This document shows, in pieces, positions 51,468-61,362 of a DNA stretch of 64,000 nucleotides. The notes below the pieces were generated by a model, which did no database searches, was not told the origin of the DNA, and saw nothing but the letters and a program-made list of their open reading frames with translations. The first letter of the stretch is position 1; every line of letters begins with the position of its first letter. This stretch comes from Candidatus Tumulicola scandinaviensis. Lineage in GTDB: Bacteria > Vulcanimicrobiota > Vulcanimicrobiia > Vulcanimicrobiales > Vulcanimicrobiaceae. Location: positions 17,238 through 81,237 of the forward strand of contig PLLA01000122.1 of assembly GCA_003140835.1 (NCBI GenBank), in the 5' to 3' direction. The position numbers and the translations under genes were made by a program.

Positions 51468-52607
51468 CTAGGGGTCTTCGTCCATATAGATGCGCGGTAG
51501 ATCTGCGGGAAGGCGCGCGACGATTTCATAGTTGATGGTCTCGCACCATTCGGCCCAATCGTCGGCACCGATGCACTCGCCACCGTCGCATCCAATCAAC
51601 GTGACTTTCGATCCGGGATGTGCGTTGGGGGCGGCCGAGAGATCGATTTCGGTGACGTTCATCGCGACGCGGCCGACGATCGGGCAGCGGACCCCATCGA
51701 CCAAAAACGCGCCGCGATTGGACAACGCGCGCGGGACGCCGTCGCCGTAGCCGGCGGGTACGACGCCGACGCGCATATCGCGCGCGGCGTGATAGCTCGC
51801 GCCGTAACCGATTGGAGATCCGGCTGCCACCGGGCGGACGACCACCAGCTCCGATTCGTACGACAGGGCCGGCTCCAAGACGATGCCGTTCGCCTGCGAG
51901 GCTTCACGGGTCTGCTTGGACGGCCACAAACCGTACAATGCGATGCCGAATCGCGAGAAGTCGAGCCGGGTTTGCGGCCAGAGCATCGCCGCAGCCGACG
52001 CGGCGATGTGGCGCAGCGGCACGATCTCGCCTTTTGCGAACAACGGCTCTGCCAACGCCAGCGCGTGCTCGAACCGTTCGAGCTGATGCATGGTGAACGG
52101 CGAGTCCAGCTCTTCTGCCGACGACAGATGTGAGAAAACGCCTGCGATGTTCAGCTCGGGCATGTGGAGGTAGTCCTCGACCGCGTCGACGAGCTCGTGC
52201 GGTTCGAAGCCCAGGCGGTTCAAGCCGGTATTCACTTTAACGTGCACCGGCGCGCGTGTCTGACGGTTGCGGGCCGCGCCGGCGAGTTTGCGTGCGAACG
52301 CGCCGGTATCCCACAGAGCGAGGTCGACGTTGGCGGCCATGGCGTCGTTCAATGCGTCGGGCGGCACCGGCCCGAGCACGAGAATCGGTGCCGTGATCCC
52401 GCCGTCCCGCAGTGCGACGGCTTCCTCAAGCGTATACACGCACACGCGGCGCGCGAAAGGCTCGGCAGCAAGGGCGGTTTCGACGAGTCCGTGGCCATAT
52501 GCGTTGCTCTTGACCACGAAGGCGGCGTGTTTCGGCCCGACCATGTCGCGCAGCATCTTAGCATTGTGCCGAATCGCGCCGAGCGAGATGCGCAGCCGGC
52601 CGATCAC
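51468..52607 (-). CDS. alr: Alanine racemase
   Basis: A 379-residue PLP enzyme supplying D-Ala for peptidoglycan. PLP-lysine Lys33 in VVKSNAYGHG; FSHLSSAEE and RFGIALYGLWP in the barrel; the second catalytic base is the Tyr in IGYGASYHAARD, with GVVPAGYGDGVPR and GRVAMNVTEIDL after it. Start taken as GTG in the GTGA overlap with the preceding small membrane gene; the frame runs far upstream in non-coding frame. Functionally linked to ddl and murF 10 kb away. Confidence 0.94.
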   Translation of the reverse strand: MIGRLRISLGAIRHNAKMLRDMVGPKHAAFVVKSNAYGHGLVETALAAEPFARRVCVYTLEEAVALRDGGITAPILVLGPVPPDALNDAMAANVDLALWDTGAFARKLAGAARNRQTRAPVHVKVNTGLNRLGFEPHELVDAVEDYLHMPELNIAGVFSHLSSAEELDSPFTMHQLERFEHALALAEPLFAKGEIVPLRHIAASAAAMLWPQTRLDFSRFGIALYGLWPSKQTREASQANGIVLEPALSYESELVVVRPVAAGSPIGYGASYHAARDMRVGVVPAGYGDGVPRALSNRGAFLVDGVRCPIVGRVAMNVTEIDLSAAPNAHPGSKVTLIGCDGGECIGADDWAEWCETINYEIVARLPADLPRIYMDEDP

Positions 52608-53086
52608 GTATTGGTACGTGCCTGCAGTACGCGCACGACGTAGGCGACCGGAAGACCGAAAAAGACCGCAGAAGCGAAGACGCCGTTGATGAAGGCGTTG
52701 GGCGTCGGCGGGTACGTGAAGTTGTTGTCTGCCAGCAGAATCACTTGCACGATGGTGTAGACGATCAAGCCGTACACGATTCCCGAAACGATCCATTGCC
52801 GGGTGGCGGCCGGGCGCGTCGCGGCGAGGTAGGCGTACCCGGCCGCCCACGCGATGCCGGCGACCAACACAATGGCCGCGCCGGCGAAGGCATACGCGGG
52901 GTCGGTGAACGCAACTTTCCCGAGGGCCGTCGATGCAACCCATTGCCACATGGTGACGATGCCGGTGTGCTGGGGCAGCAGCGTCGTCACCCACACGTAG
53001 AGATCGAACAAAACGCCGCCGGCGATGCCGGCGACGACCGCTCGGAAGGCGAGATGGCCCCACGAAATTCGCGGGCGGGAAATCAT
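52604..53086 (-). CDS. Four-helix membrane protein of unknown function
   Basis: A 160-residue protein with four predicted membrane helices (about 13-33, 62-82, 98-118, 130-152) and few charged residues. No conserved motif recognised. ATG start. Its stop forms a GTGA overlap with alr, so the two are co-translated. Confidence 0.65.
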   Translation of the reverse strand: MISRPRISWGHLAFRAVVAGIAGGVLFDLYVWVTTLLPQHTGIVTMWQWVASTALGKVAFTDPAYAFAGAAIVLVAGIAWAAGYAYLAATRPAATRQWIVSGIVYGLIVYTIVQVILLADNNFTYPPTPNAFINGVFASAVFFGLPVAYVVRVLQARTNT

Positions 53087-53162
53087 GCGGCTGGGATTCG
53101 CTCAGGCGCCGGCGTGGCCTGGGGCCGCATCTCTAAGCAACCTCTACGGATCGACGGGTAGA

Positions 53163-53465
53163 ATGGTCGGCATGATGCCCGACCGCTCCCTTGGGGAGCC
53201 CAATGACGTCGTCATCTGGACCGCCTCGAGCCTGTTGGCGCTCTTGCTTGGTCTCGGAACGGCCTTTTGCCTGTGGTTCGCGCTGCACCGCAGCGACCAG
53301 GCGATCGTGGCCCAAGGGGCCGTCGGGAGCCTAAGTCTTGGGCTCGTGCTGATCGGCTTGGGCGCCGATCGACCCTTGACGCGGGTCTTCTTCGTCCTTT
53401 TCGCGGCCACGCTAGTCATCGGGTATGCGGTAGGCGGCCCCGGGTTCGCGCATCTGACGCCTTAG
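53163..53465 (+). CDS. Small hydrophobic protein, about 100 residues
   Basis: An in-frame ORF of 100 residues starting at ATG 53163 (the ATG at 53172 would be as good). It has an N-terminal polar leader and three hydrophobic segments (SSLLALLLGLGTAF, VGSLSLGLVLIGLG, VFFVLFAATLVIGYAVG). The codon pattern is coding-like and there is no competing reading on the other strand. It is divergent from the previous gene and lies upstream of groES. No family recognised. Confidence 0.5.
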   Translation: MVGMMPDRSLGEPNDVVIWTASSLLALLLGLGTAFCLWFALHRSDQAIVAQGAVGSLSLGLVLIGLGADRPLTRVFFVLFAATLVIGYAVGGPGFAHLTP

Positions 53466-53513
53466 CGCCAAGACAAGCGAGCCGCCCAGGATGCGCAACG
53501 CGTTTCGAGGGCC

Positions 53514-53542
53514 TTGCACTCCCCGTTCCGGTTTGCTAAGAT
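53514..53542 (+). promoter_or_regulatory. Sigma-70-type promoter of groESL
   Basis: TTGCAC (53514-53519) and TAAGAT (53537-53542) are spaced by 17 bp. The predicted start is near 53549, which places the CIRCE element immediately at the 5' end of the transcript, the classic arrangement for HrcA-controlled chaperonin operons. Confidence 0.7.
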
Positions 53543-53549
53543 GGCACGG

Positions 53550-53576
53550 CTAGCGCTCTCGCGCCGAGAGTGCTAA
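53550..53576. promoter_or_regulatory. CIRCE operator (HrcA site)
   Basis: CTAGCGCTC-N9-GAGTGCTAA: the right arm is identical to the consensus GAGTGCTAA, the left has two differences from TTAGCACTC, and the spacer is exactly nine bases. It lies between the -10 box and groES. hrcA itself is not in this window. Confidence 0.9.
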
Positions 53577-53610
53577 TACTTTGAAGAGTACTGTGGGAGG
53601 TTGTTTTTCC

Positions 53611-53916
53611 GTGAATCTCAAGCCCTTGCACGATAATGTGATTATTGAACACGTCGCGCAAGACGACAAAACGACGGGCGGCGTATTTCTGCCCGACACC
53701 GCTAAGGAGAAGCCCCAAGAGGGCGTCGTCCGAGCGGCCGGCGACGGGCGCGTGCTGGATAACGGCACCAAGCTCGGCATGAGCGTCAAGGCCGGCGATC
53801 ACGTGCTGTACCGGAAGTATTCGGGCAGCGAAGTCAAGATCGATGGCAACGAGTACCTCATCATTCCCGAAAAAGACGTCCTCGCCATCGTCGATAAAGT
53901 CCCGGCCGGCGTTTAA
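53611..53916 (+). CDS. groES: Co-chaperonin GroES
   Basis: A 101-residue GroES lid subunit: N-terminal [13 protein letters not shown], the mobile loop region [21 protein letters not shown], and C-terminal strands with [21 protein letters not shown] (listed here in part: [10 protein letters not shown]). GTG start at 53611 after GGGAGG (10-base spacing). An extended reading from 53581 adds ten residues through the ribosome site and is not real. Confidence 0.96.
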   Translation: MNLKPLHDNVIIEHVAQDDKTTGGVFLPDTAKEKPQEGVVRAAGDGRVLDNGTKLGMSVKAGDHVLYRKYSGSEVKIDGNEYLIIPEKDVLAIVDKVPAGV

Positions 53917-53926
53917 GGAGTTTTGA

Positions 53927-55594
<1,668 letters not shown>

Positions 55595-55621
55595 CTCCCA
55601 ACCGGGGCTATGGTACCAAAC

Positions 55622-55656
55622 GAGAGGGGCGCGAAAGCGCCCCTCTCTTCGTTTAA
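55622..55656 (+). terminator. Rho-independent terminator of groESL
   Basis: GAGAGGGGCGC (55622-55632), GAAA loop, GCGCCCCTCTC (55637-55647), then TTCGTTTAAT. The 11-bp stem is perfect, with weaker pairing of outer AAACGA/TCGTTT. It lies 28 bp after the groEL stop and in front of the oxidoreductase genes, isolating the two units. Confidence 0.85.
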
Positions 55657-55696
55657 TCCGAGGAGCTCGCTCGCCGGGTCGGAAAATAGACGGTGC

Positions 55697-57517
55697 ATGG
55701 CTTCGCGCTCGGTCAACGATTTCACCATTCGGGTGGCAACGGTCAACGGCTCCGGGAGCCAATCCTCAAATCTCGTCATCACCAACGCGATTCTCCGTCT
55801 TGGAATTCCGGTCGCGCCCAAGAACGTCTTCCCGTCCAACATCGAAGGGCTGCCGACCTGGTTCGACATTCGGGTGACGGCGAAGGGCTACCAATGCCGG
55901 ACCCGCGACGTCGACGTGCTGGTCGCGCTCAATGCGACGACGTGGCAGTCGGACGTCACCGGCGTGAAGCCCGGGGGGGCCGTGCTGCACGAAGCAGCTT
56001 TCCCAGTCGGCGGAGAGACCGCGCGCGACGACGTGACCTACTACGCCGTGCCGTTCGCTCAGCTCGCCAAGGAGCATTTTGCCGACAAAGGCGACCTGCG
56101 TAAGTACCTCATGAACATGATCTACGTGGGCGCGCTGGCGCACGTGTTGGAGATCCCCGAAGAGACGCTCGAAGAGGGGCTCAAGGCACAGTTTCGCAGC
56201 AAGCCGGCGGCCGTCGACCTGAACATGAGCGCGATTCGCGTGGGCATAGAGTATGGCCGCGAGAATTTCGAAAAGCGCGACCCGTACCGCTTGGAACGGA
56301 TGAGCGGAAAAACTGAGGGACTGCTGTTCTTGGAGGGCAACCGTGCCTCGGCGCTCGGCTGCGTGATGGGCGGCTGCACCGTCGCCGCGTGGTATCCGAT
56401 CACGCCGTCGTCTTCGTTGTGCGAGCACTTTATCGACTACTGCGAGCGTTTTCGCGTCGATAAAGAAACCGGCGAGCACAAGTTCGCGATCCTCCAAGCC
56501 GAGGACGAACTCGCCGCGGCCGGCATGGTGTTCGGTGCGGGTTGGGCGGGTGCGCGCGCGATGACGTCGACGTCGGGTCCGGGAATTTCGCTCATGGCCG
56601 AATATGCCGGCTTCGGCTACTTCGCCGAAGTCCCGGGCGTGATTTTCGACGTACAACGCGCGGGGCCGTCGACGGGACTGCCGACGCGTACGATGCAAGG
56701 CGATGTGGCCTTCGCTTACACGCTTTCGCACGGCGACACCAAGCACGTCGTGCTCTTGCCGGCGACCATTCGGGAAGCGTACGAGTTTGCGATGGAAGCT
56801 TTCGACTTGGCCGATCGTTTCCAAACCCCGGTGTTCGTGCTGAGCGATCTCGACCTCGGAATGAACTCGTGGCTCGCCCCGCCGCTGCCGTACCCGGAGA
56901 AGTCGTTCGAGCGGGGCAAAGTGCTGACCGCCGAGGATCTCAATCGCGTGCCGTCCTGGGGCCGTTATCGCGACGTCGACAAAGACGGTATTCCTTATCG
57001 CACCCTACCCGGCACGAAACACACCAACGCCGGCTTCTTCACCCGCGGAACCGGTCACGACGAAGAAGCGCGCTATTCGGAACTTCCGGACGTCTGGAAG
57101 CGCAGCCTCGACCGGCTGGTGCGCAAGCACGAAACGGCTCGCAACGCCGTGCCCGCGCCGATCGTCGAGGGCAAAGGCCATCGCGTTGCCATTCTTGCCT
57201 ACGGAACGACGCATCACGCCGTCGTCGAAGCCCGCGACCGGCTCCGTGAAGCCGGTCTCGAACTCGACTATCTGCGCGTGCGGGCGCTGCCGCTTTCTCC
57301 CGAAATCGCGACCTTTATTCAGCGTCACGACCGGGTCTACGTCGTCGAACAGAATCGCGACGGGCAGCTTTACGGCATTCTTCGCACGGAGCTACCGACC
57401 CACTTGGTGCAGCGACTGGAATCCATTCGTCACTACAACGGCGTGCCGATCGACGCGCACGCCATCATCGACCCGCTGCTCGATGCCGAACGGGCACCGG
57501 CGGTGGTTGCGGAATGA
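55697..57517 (+). CDS. korA: 2-oxoacid:ferredoxin oxidoreductase, fused gamma-alpha subunit (KorA-like)
   Basis: A 606-residue subunit in which the gamma domain (about 1-190, containing TVNGSGSQSSNLVITNAILRLG, shown as GSGSQSSNLVITNA) is fused in front of the alpha domain (about 215-600: WYPITPSSSLCEHF, the STSGPGISLM TPP-contact loop and QRAGPSTGLPTRTMQGD). With the TPP subunit encoded next it oxidises 2-oxoglutarate or another 2-oxoacid to acyl-CoA and reduces ferredoxin; the cytosolic complex may substitute for 2-oxoglutarate dehydrogenase. Specificity (2-oxoglutarate versus pyruvate or branched-chain acids) is not fixed by the motifs. ATG 55697 chosen; the frame extends into the terminator. 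Confidence 0.93.
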   Translation: MASRSVNDFTIRVATVNGSGSQSSNLVITNAILRLGIPVAPKNVFPSNIEGLPTWFDIRVTAKGYQCRTRDVDVLVALNATTWQSDVTGVKPGGAVLHEAAFPVGGETARDDVTYYAVPFAQLAKEHFADKGDLRKYLMNMIYVGALAHVLEIPEETLEEGLKAQFRSKPAAVDLNMSAIRVGIEYGRENFEKRDPYRLERMSGKTEGLLFLEGNRASALGCVMGGCTVAAWYPITPSSSLCEHFIDYCERFRVDKETGEHKFAILQAEDELAAAGMVFGAGWAGARAMTSTSGPGISLMAEYAGFGYFAEVPGVIFDVQRAGPSTGLPTRTMQGDVAFAYTLSHGDTKHVVLLPATIREAYEFAMEAFDLADRFQTPVFVLSDLDLGMNSWLAPPLPYPEKSFERGKVLTAEDLNRVPSWGRYRDVDKDGIPYRTLPGTKHTNAGFFTRGTGHDEEARYSELPDVWKRSLDRLVRKHETARNAVPAPIVEGKGHRVAILAYGTTHHAVVEARDRLREAGLELDYLRVRALPLSPEIATFIQRHDRVYVVEQNRDGQLYGILRTELPTHLVQRLESIRHYNGVPIDAHAIIDPLLDAERAPAVVAE

Positions 57518-57531
57518 GGCAGCTCTAACCT

Positions 57532-58542
57532 ATGACAGTCAATCTCATCGGGCTTACACGCGAGGTCTACAAAGGTCTACCGACGACGCTCTGCGCCGGC
57601 TGCGGCCATAACTCGATCACCAATCACCTCATAAAGGCGCTGTTCGATTACGGCGTCGAGCCGCACAAACTGGCGAAGATGAGCGGTATCGGATGCTCGT
57701 CGAAGACGCCGGCGTATTTCGTCGAACAGGCTCACGGCTTCAATAGTCTGCACGGTCGCATGCCGTCGGCTGCCACCGGCGCGAAAGTCGCGAACCGGGA
57801 TCTGCTGGTCTTGGGCATCAGCGGCGACGGCGACACCGCGAGCATCGGAATCGGCCAATACTGCCACATGATTCGCCGGAATGTCGACTTGACGTACATT
57901 ATCGAAAACAATGGCTGCTACGGCCTCACGAAGGGCCAGTTCTCGGCGACCGCCGACGTCGGATCGACCCAAAAGAGCGGCAAAGTCAACGACTACGCGA
58001 CCATCGACGTTTGCGGGCTGGCCATCGAACTGGGCGCGACCTTCGTCGCACGATCGTTTTCAGGAGACGGCAAGCAACTCGTACCGCTGCTCCAAGCGGC
58101 GTTCTCTCATTGGGGAACCGCCATCCTCGACATCGTGAGCCCGTGCGTCACCTTCAACGATCATCAGGGTTCCACCAAGAGCTACGCTTACGTGAAAGAC
58201 CACGACGTCGTGCTTCATACCGCCGACTACATTGCCGGCGGCCGCGAAGTTAGCGTAGACTACGAGCCGGGCACCGTTCGCGACGTCGAGCTCGAGGACG
58301 GGTCGCACATTCTTCTGCGCAAGCTGGACGTGGACTACGATCCGACCGACTCGATGCTCGCCTTGCGGACGATCCACGAGGCCGGCGCCCGGGGCGAATT
58401 CGTAACCGGGTTGCTGTACGTGGATACGAAATCGCAAGACTTGTGCGAACGCGAACGCTTGCCGCGAGACCCGCTCGTACGCCTCGAGGAGGAAGATCTT
58501 CGAATCGGTCGCGACGACTGGGAAAAACTCATGCACCCGTGA
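57532..58542 (+). CDS. korB: 2-oxoacid:ferredoxin oxidoreductase, beta (TPP) subunit (KorB-like)
   Basis: A 336-residue subunit that binds thiamine diphosphate and the internal [4Fe-4S] cluster. Four cluster cysteines can be seen: Cys21 and Cys24 (LCAGCGHN), Cys55 (GIGCSSKT) and Cys205 (VSPCVTFNDHQ). The TPP motif is GISGDGDTASIG followed by ENNGCYGLTKGQ. There is a 14-bp gap after korA, so both are one operon; no ferredoxin gene is adjacent. The downstream exporter's GTG overlaps its stop. Confidence 0.94.
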   Translation: MTVNLIGLTREVYKGLPTTLCAGCGHNSITNHLIKALFDYGVEPHKLAKMSGIGCSSKTPAYFVEQAHGFNSLHGRMPSAATGAKVANRDLLVLGISGDGDTASIGIGQYCHMIRRNVDLTYIIENNGCYGLTKGQFSATADVGSTQKSGKVNDYATIDVCGLAIELGATFVARSFSGDGKQLVPLLQAAFSHWGTAILDIVSPCVTFNDHQGSTKSYAYVKDHDVVLHTADYIAGGREVSVDYEPGTVRDVELEDGSHILLRKLDVDYDPTDSMLALRTIHEAGARGEFVTGLLYVDTKSQDLCERERLPRDPLVRLEEEDLRIGRDDWEKLMHP

Positions 58543-60020
58543 GCTTTGGAAGGACGGCAGCCGGCCGGCGGAGTTGGGTCGCGTTCGTCCTTTTGAGCGC
58601 GACCTTTTTCATGTTGCTCGTCGACTTCTCGATCGTTTCGATCGCGTTGCCTTCGATAGAAACGGAGTTGCATCTCACCGCGAGCCAAGGTCAGTGGATC
58701 GTGAGCACCTACGCGATTTTCCTCGCCGGGTTTTTGATGCTGACCGGTCGCTGCGCGGATTTGTACGGCCGCTATCGATTTTTCGTAGCCGGTCTCGCGA
58801 TCTTTACCGTAGCCTCGTTCCTCGGCGGACTGGCTCGCGACGGAACCTTTCTTATTGCCATGCGCGCCGTTCAAGGGTTGGGCGCGGCAATCGTCAACCC
58901 GGCCGCACTGGCAATCGTGCTGTCGATGTTCCCGCCCGGGCCGCAGCGCTCGCGCGCGATCGCCTTGTGGGGCACGATCGGAAGTGCGGGTATCGCTGCC
59001 GGCATGCTGTTCGGCGGCGTTCTCGTCCAATATTTTGGTTGGCGGTCGGTGCTTTTCGTAAACGTGCCGTTTGCGATCGCCATCGGAGCGTTAGTGCCGT
59101 TTTTCGTCGCGCGCGACCACGGGCTGGACGAGCGGCCGAAGCTCGACGTTGGCGGATCGATTTTTCTCACCGGCGCGCTGATCACGTTCGTTTACACGAT
59201 CGAGTCGATACCTTCACGCGGGTTCTTGTCGGTGCCGACGCTCGCCGGACTGCTGGTGACGGTCGCGCTGCTCGCGATGCTGGCACGGGCCGAGCGGCGG
59301 GCGGATGTGCCGATTCTATCGCCGCGGCTGTTTCGCTATCCCGATCTGCTTTCCGGTGCTGCCGTGGTGATGCTGCAACCCATGTCGTATGCCGGCGTCC
59401 TGCTGTTTGCCTCGATGTACGCGCAGCGCGTCTCCGGGTATAGCCCCCTCGCGGCGGGTTTAGCATTTCTACCATCGTCGCTGATCGTTTCGTTCGTGGC
59501 GTCGCCGCTGACGATGCCCATCGCGCGCGCGATCGGCGTCCGTGCGATGGGCATCGTTGCGAGCGCCGTGATGATTCTCGGCGAAGCGATCCTGCTGTTC
59601 ATGCAGCCGAGCACGTCGTACTGGGCCGCAATCTTCCCAGCGACCTGCATCGGCGGCTTCGGCGGCATGCTCGCCTATCAAAGCGGGATGATCGCCGGGC
59701 TCGGGCACGTCGACGACGCCGACGAGGGCAGCGCGTCGGCGGCGCTGAGCTTCGCGTTACAACTCGGCATCGGTTTTGGGGTAGCGTTCGGCGCCGCCGC
59801 GGAGGAATTGCGAGCGAACCTGTTGCTGCGCGCCGGAAACCTATCAAGCGTCGCGCTCGCCGCCGGGTTGCACGCCGCGTTCTGGGTCTCCGCGATTTTC
59901 GGCGTCGCAACGCTGGCGGCGGTTTTCGCACTCCGAAATGCGGCCAAGGCGGAGATTCCACTGCGCCACTATCTGCCGTTTGGGAAGCTGCACCATCGGG
60001 CGGCCGTGACTCAGCCATGA
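58539..60020 (+). CDS. DHA2-type (14-TM) MFS drug exporter, EmrB/QacA-like
   Basis: A 493-residue transporter with about 14 predicted helices. Motif A GRCADLYGRYRFF, motif C-like GTIGSAGIAAGMLFGGVL and the first-helix DFSIVSIALPSIE (motif D1) are DHA2/EmrB hallmarks. GTG start in a GTGA overlap with korB; the longer open frame upstream lies inside korB. Likely proton-driven export of small organic compounds, substrate unknown. Confidence 0.9.
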   Translation: MSFGRTAAGRRSWVAFVLLSATFFMLLVDFSIVSIALPSIETELHLTASQGQWIVSTYAIFLAGFLMLTGRCADLYGRYRFFVAGLAIFTVASFLGGLARDGTFLIAMRAVQGLGAAIVNPAALAIVLSMFPPGPQRSRAIALWGTIGSAGIAAGMLFGGVLVQYFGWRSVLFVNVPFAIAIGALVPFFVARDHGLDERPKLDVGGSIFLTGALITFVYTIESIPSRGFLSVPTLAGLLVTVALLAMLARAERRADVPILSPRLFRYPDLLSGAAVVMLQPMSYAGVLLFASMYAQRVSGYSPLAAGLAFLPSSLIVSFVASPLTMPIARAIGVRAMGIVASAVMILGEAILLFMQPSTSYWAAIFPATCIGGFGGMLAYQSGMIAGLGHVDDADEGSASAALSFALQLGIGFGVAFGAAAEELRANLLLRAGNLSSVALAAGLHAAFWVSAIFGVATLAAVFALRNAAKAEIPLRHYLPFGKLHHRAAVTQP

Positions 60021-60043
60021 CCGCCCGAAGCGTGTAACGGGTA

Positions 60044-60406
60044 TCAACCCTTGGGCGGTTGTCGTAACCCCACGGTCGAGCCATTAGGGTCTTTGACGCT
60101 GGCGACCAGCAGTCCGTAGGCGACGTCGGTAATCTCTCGCACGACCGTGCCGCCGGCCGCTACCAGCGCGTTCACGGCCGCCGAAATGTCGCTTACCGTC
60201 CAATAGGCGAGGCCACCTGAGTCGCCTTTGCCTCCGCTCGGAACCAGCCCGATTTCCACGTCGCCGCTCTTATAGCCGACGTACTGGGGGCTGTCGACAT
60301 AGGGGTTGGCACCGATGAGCTCGCCGAAGAATCGCTTCGCCTTGGCGAGGTCGGCAACGGCGTACGTAATAAGGGAAACGTCTTTCAAGATTGCATACTC
60401 CTTCAT
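60044..60406 (-). CDS. VOC (glyoxalase/bleomycin-resistance-like) family protein
   Basis: A 120-residue single VOC domain of the beta-alpha-beta-beta-beta fold: LITYAVADLAKAKRFFGELIG, GDVEIGLVPSG and VKDPNGSTVGLRQPP, shown here in short blocks. It is of the type that forms dimers and binds a metal between subunits. ATG at 60406 is preferred; an extension upstream would read through the divergent sigma-factor promoter. Divergent from the SigJ-like gene by about 50 bp, a frequent pairing, which suggests that it is a member of that regulon. Confidence 0.85.
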   Translation of the reverse strand: MKEYAILKDVSLITYAVADLAKAKRFFGELIGANPYVDSPQYVGYKSGDVEIGLVPSGGKGDSGGLAYWTVSDISAAVNALVAAGGTVVREITDVAYGLLVASVKDPNGSTVGLRQPPKG

Positions 60407-60459
60407 CTCTATGACGGAACGAGCGTGGTGAAACGTGACGGGCGCCGGGGAGGCGATTG

Positions 60460-61362
60460 GTGAACGATGCGACGTGCCTCGCGGAGCGCTTTGAAGCGGC
60501 TCGGCCGCGTTTGCAAAGGGTTGCGTTGCGAATGCTCGGATCGGCAACGGACTCCGAGGATGCGCTACAGGAAACCTGGCTGCGCATCAGCCGAGCGGAC
60601 GCCGGGTGCGTTGCGAATCTCCAAGGCTGGCTCACGACGGTCGTCGCGCGCGTCTGCCTCGATGCACTGAAACGGCGCGAAAGCCGGCGCGAGCACTTGA
60701 CGCCGGACGACCCGCGTCGCGACGTTGCTGCAATCGCTCCCGGCGAACGCCCCGAGGAAGAAGCGATGCTCGCCGATTCGATCGGCATGGCCCTGCTGAT
60801 TCTGCTCGATGCGCTGCCGCCGGCAGAGCGGGTTGCGTTCGTGCTCCACGACACGTTCGACGTGCCCTTCGACGACATCGCCGCGATCGTCGGAAGGACG
60901 CCGGAGGCGGCGCGGCAACTCGCAAGTCGCGCCCGCCGCCGCGTGCGCGACGCATCTGAAGGCCGCGATGCCGCAACGCAGCGGCACGACGAACTCGTGC
61001 GCGCGTTTCTTCAAGCCTCGCGGTTGGGGAACTTCTCCGCGCTGCTCGCGCTGCTCGATCCGGGAGCGACGCTTCGCGCGGATGCGGCGGTCGTGGCGAT
61101 GGGCGGCGCGGCGTATTGGCAGAACGATCGTCTGCAAGCCGGCATCGAAGGCGCGAACGCGGTTGCGCGGGCGTTTTCCGGACGTGCGCGTGCCGCGCAG
61201 GCCGCATTCATCGACGGCGAACCGGCAGCGGTGTGGATGGAGGCCGGCGAGCTGCGCGTTGCGTTCCGCTTTACGGTGACGGGCGATCGCATCGCGGCGA
61301 TCGATCTCATCGCAGATCGCGCGGCGCTCGCACGATCGGTTATTCGCTTAAACGTTCCTTGA
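60460..61362 (+). CDS. ECF RNA polymerase sigma factor of the SigJ (ECF41) type
   Basis: A 300-residue ECF sigma factor with an extra C-terminal domain. Sigma region 2 (about 10-75: DSEDALQETWLRIS), region 4 (about 105-165: ALPPAERVAFVLHDTFDVPFDDIAAIVGRTPEAARQ in blocks) and a C-terminal SnoaL-like domain (about 180-295). This is the ECF41/SigJ architecture, in which the SnoaL domain regulates the sigma part in place of a separate anti-sigma factor. GTG start with GGAGG six bases upstream (60449-60453). The adjoining VOC gene fits the known ECF41 neighbourhood of small COE/COG-type oxidoreductases. Confidence 0.9.
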   Translation: MNDATCLAERFEAARPRLQRVALRMLGSATDSEDALQETWLRISRADAGCVANLQGWLTTVVARVCLDALKRRESRREHLTPDDPRRDVAAIAPGERPEEEAMLADSIGMALLILLDALPPAERVAFVLHDTFDVPFDDIAAIVGRTPEAARQLASRARRRVRDASEGRDAATQRHDELVRAFLQASRLGNFSALLALLDPGATLRADAAVVAMGGAAYWQNDRLQAGIEGANAVARAFSGRARAAQAAFIDGEPAAVWMEAGELRVAFRFTVTGDRIAAIDLIADRAALARSVIRLNVP

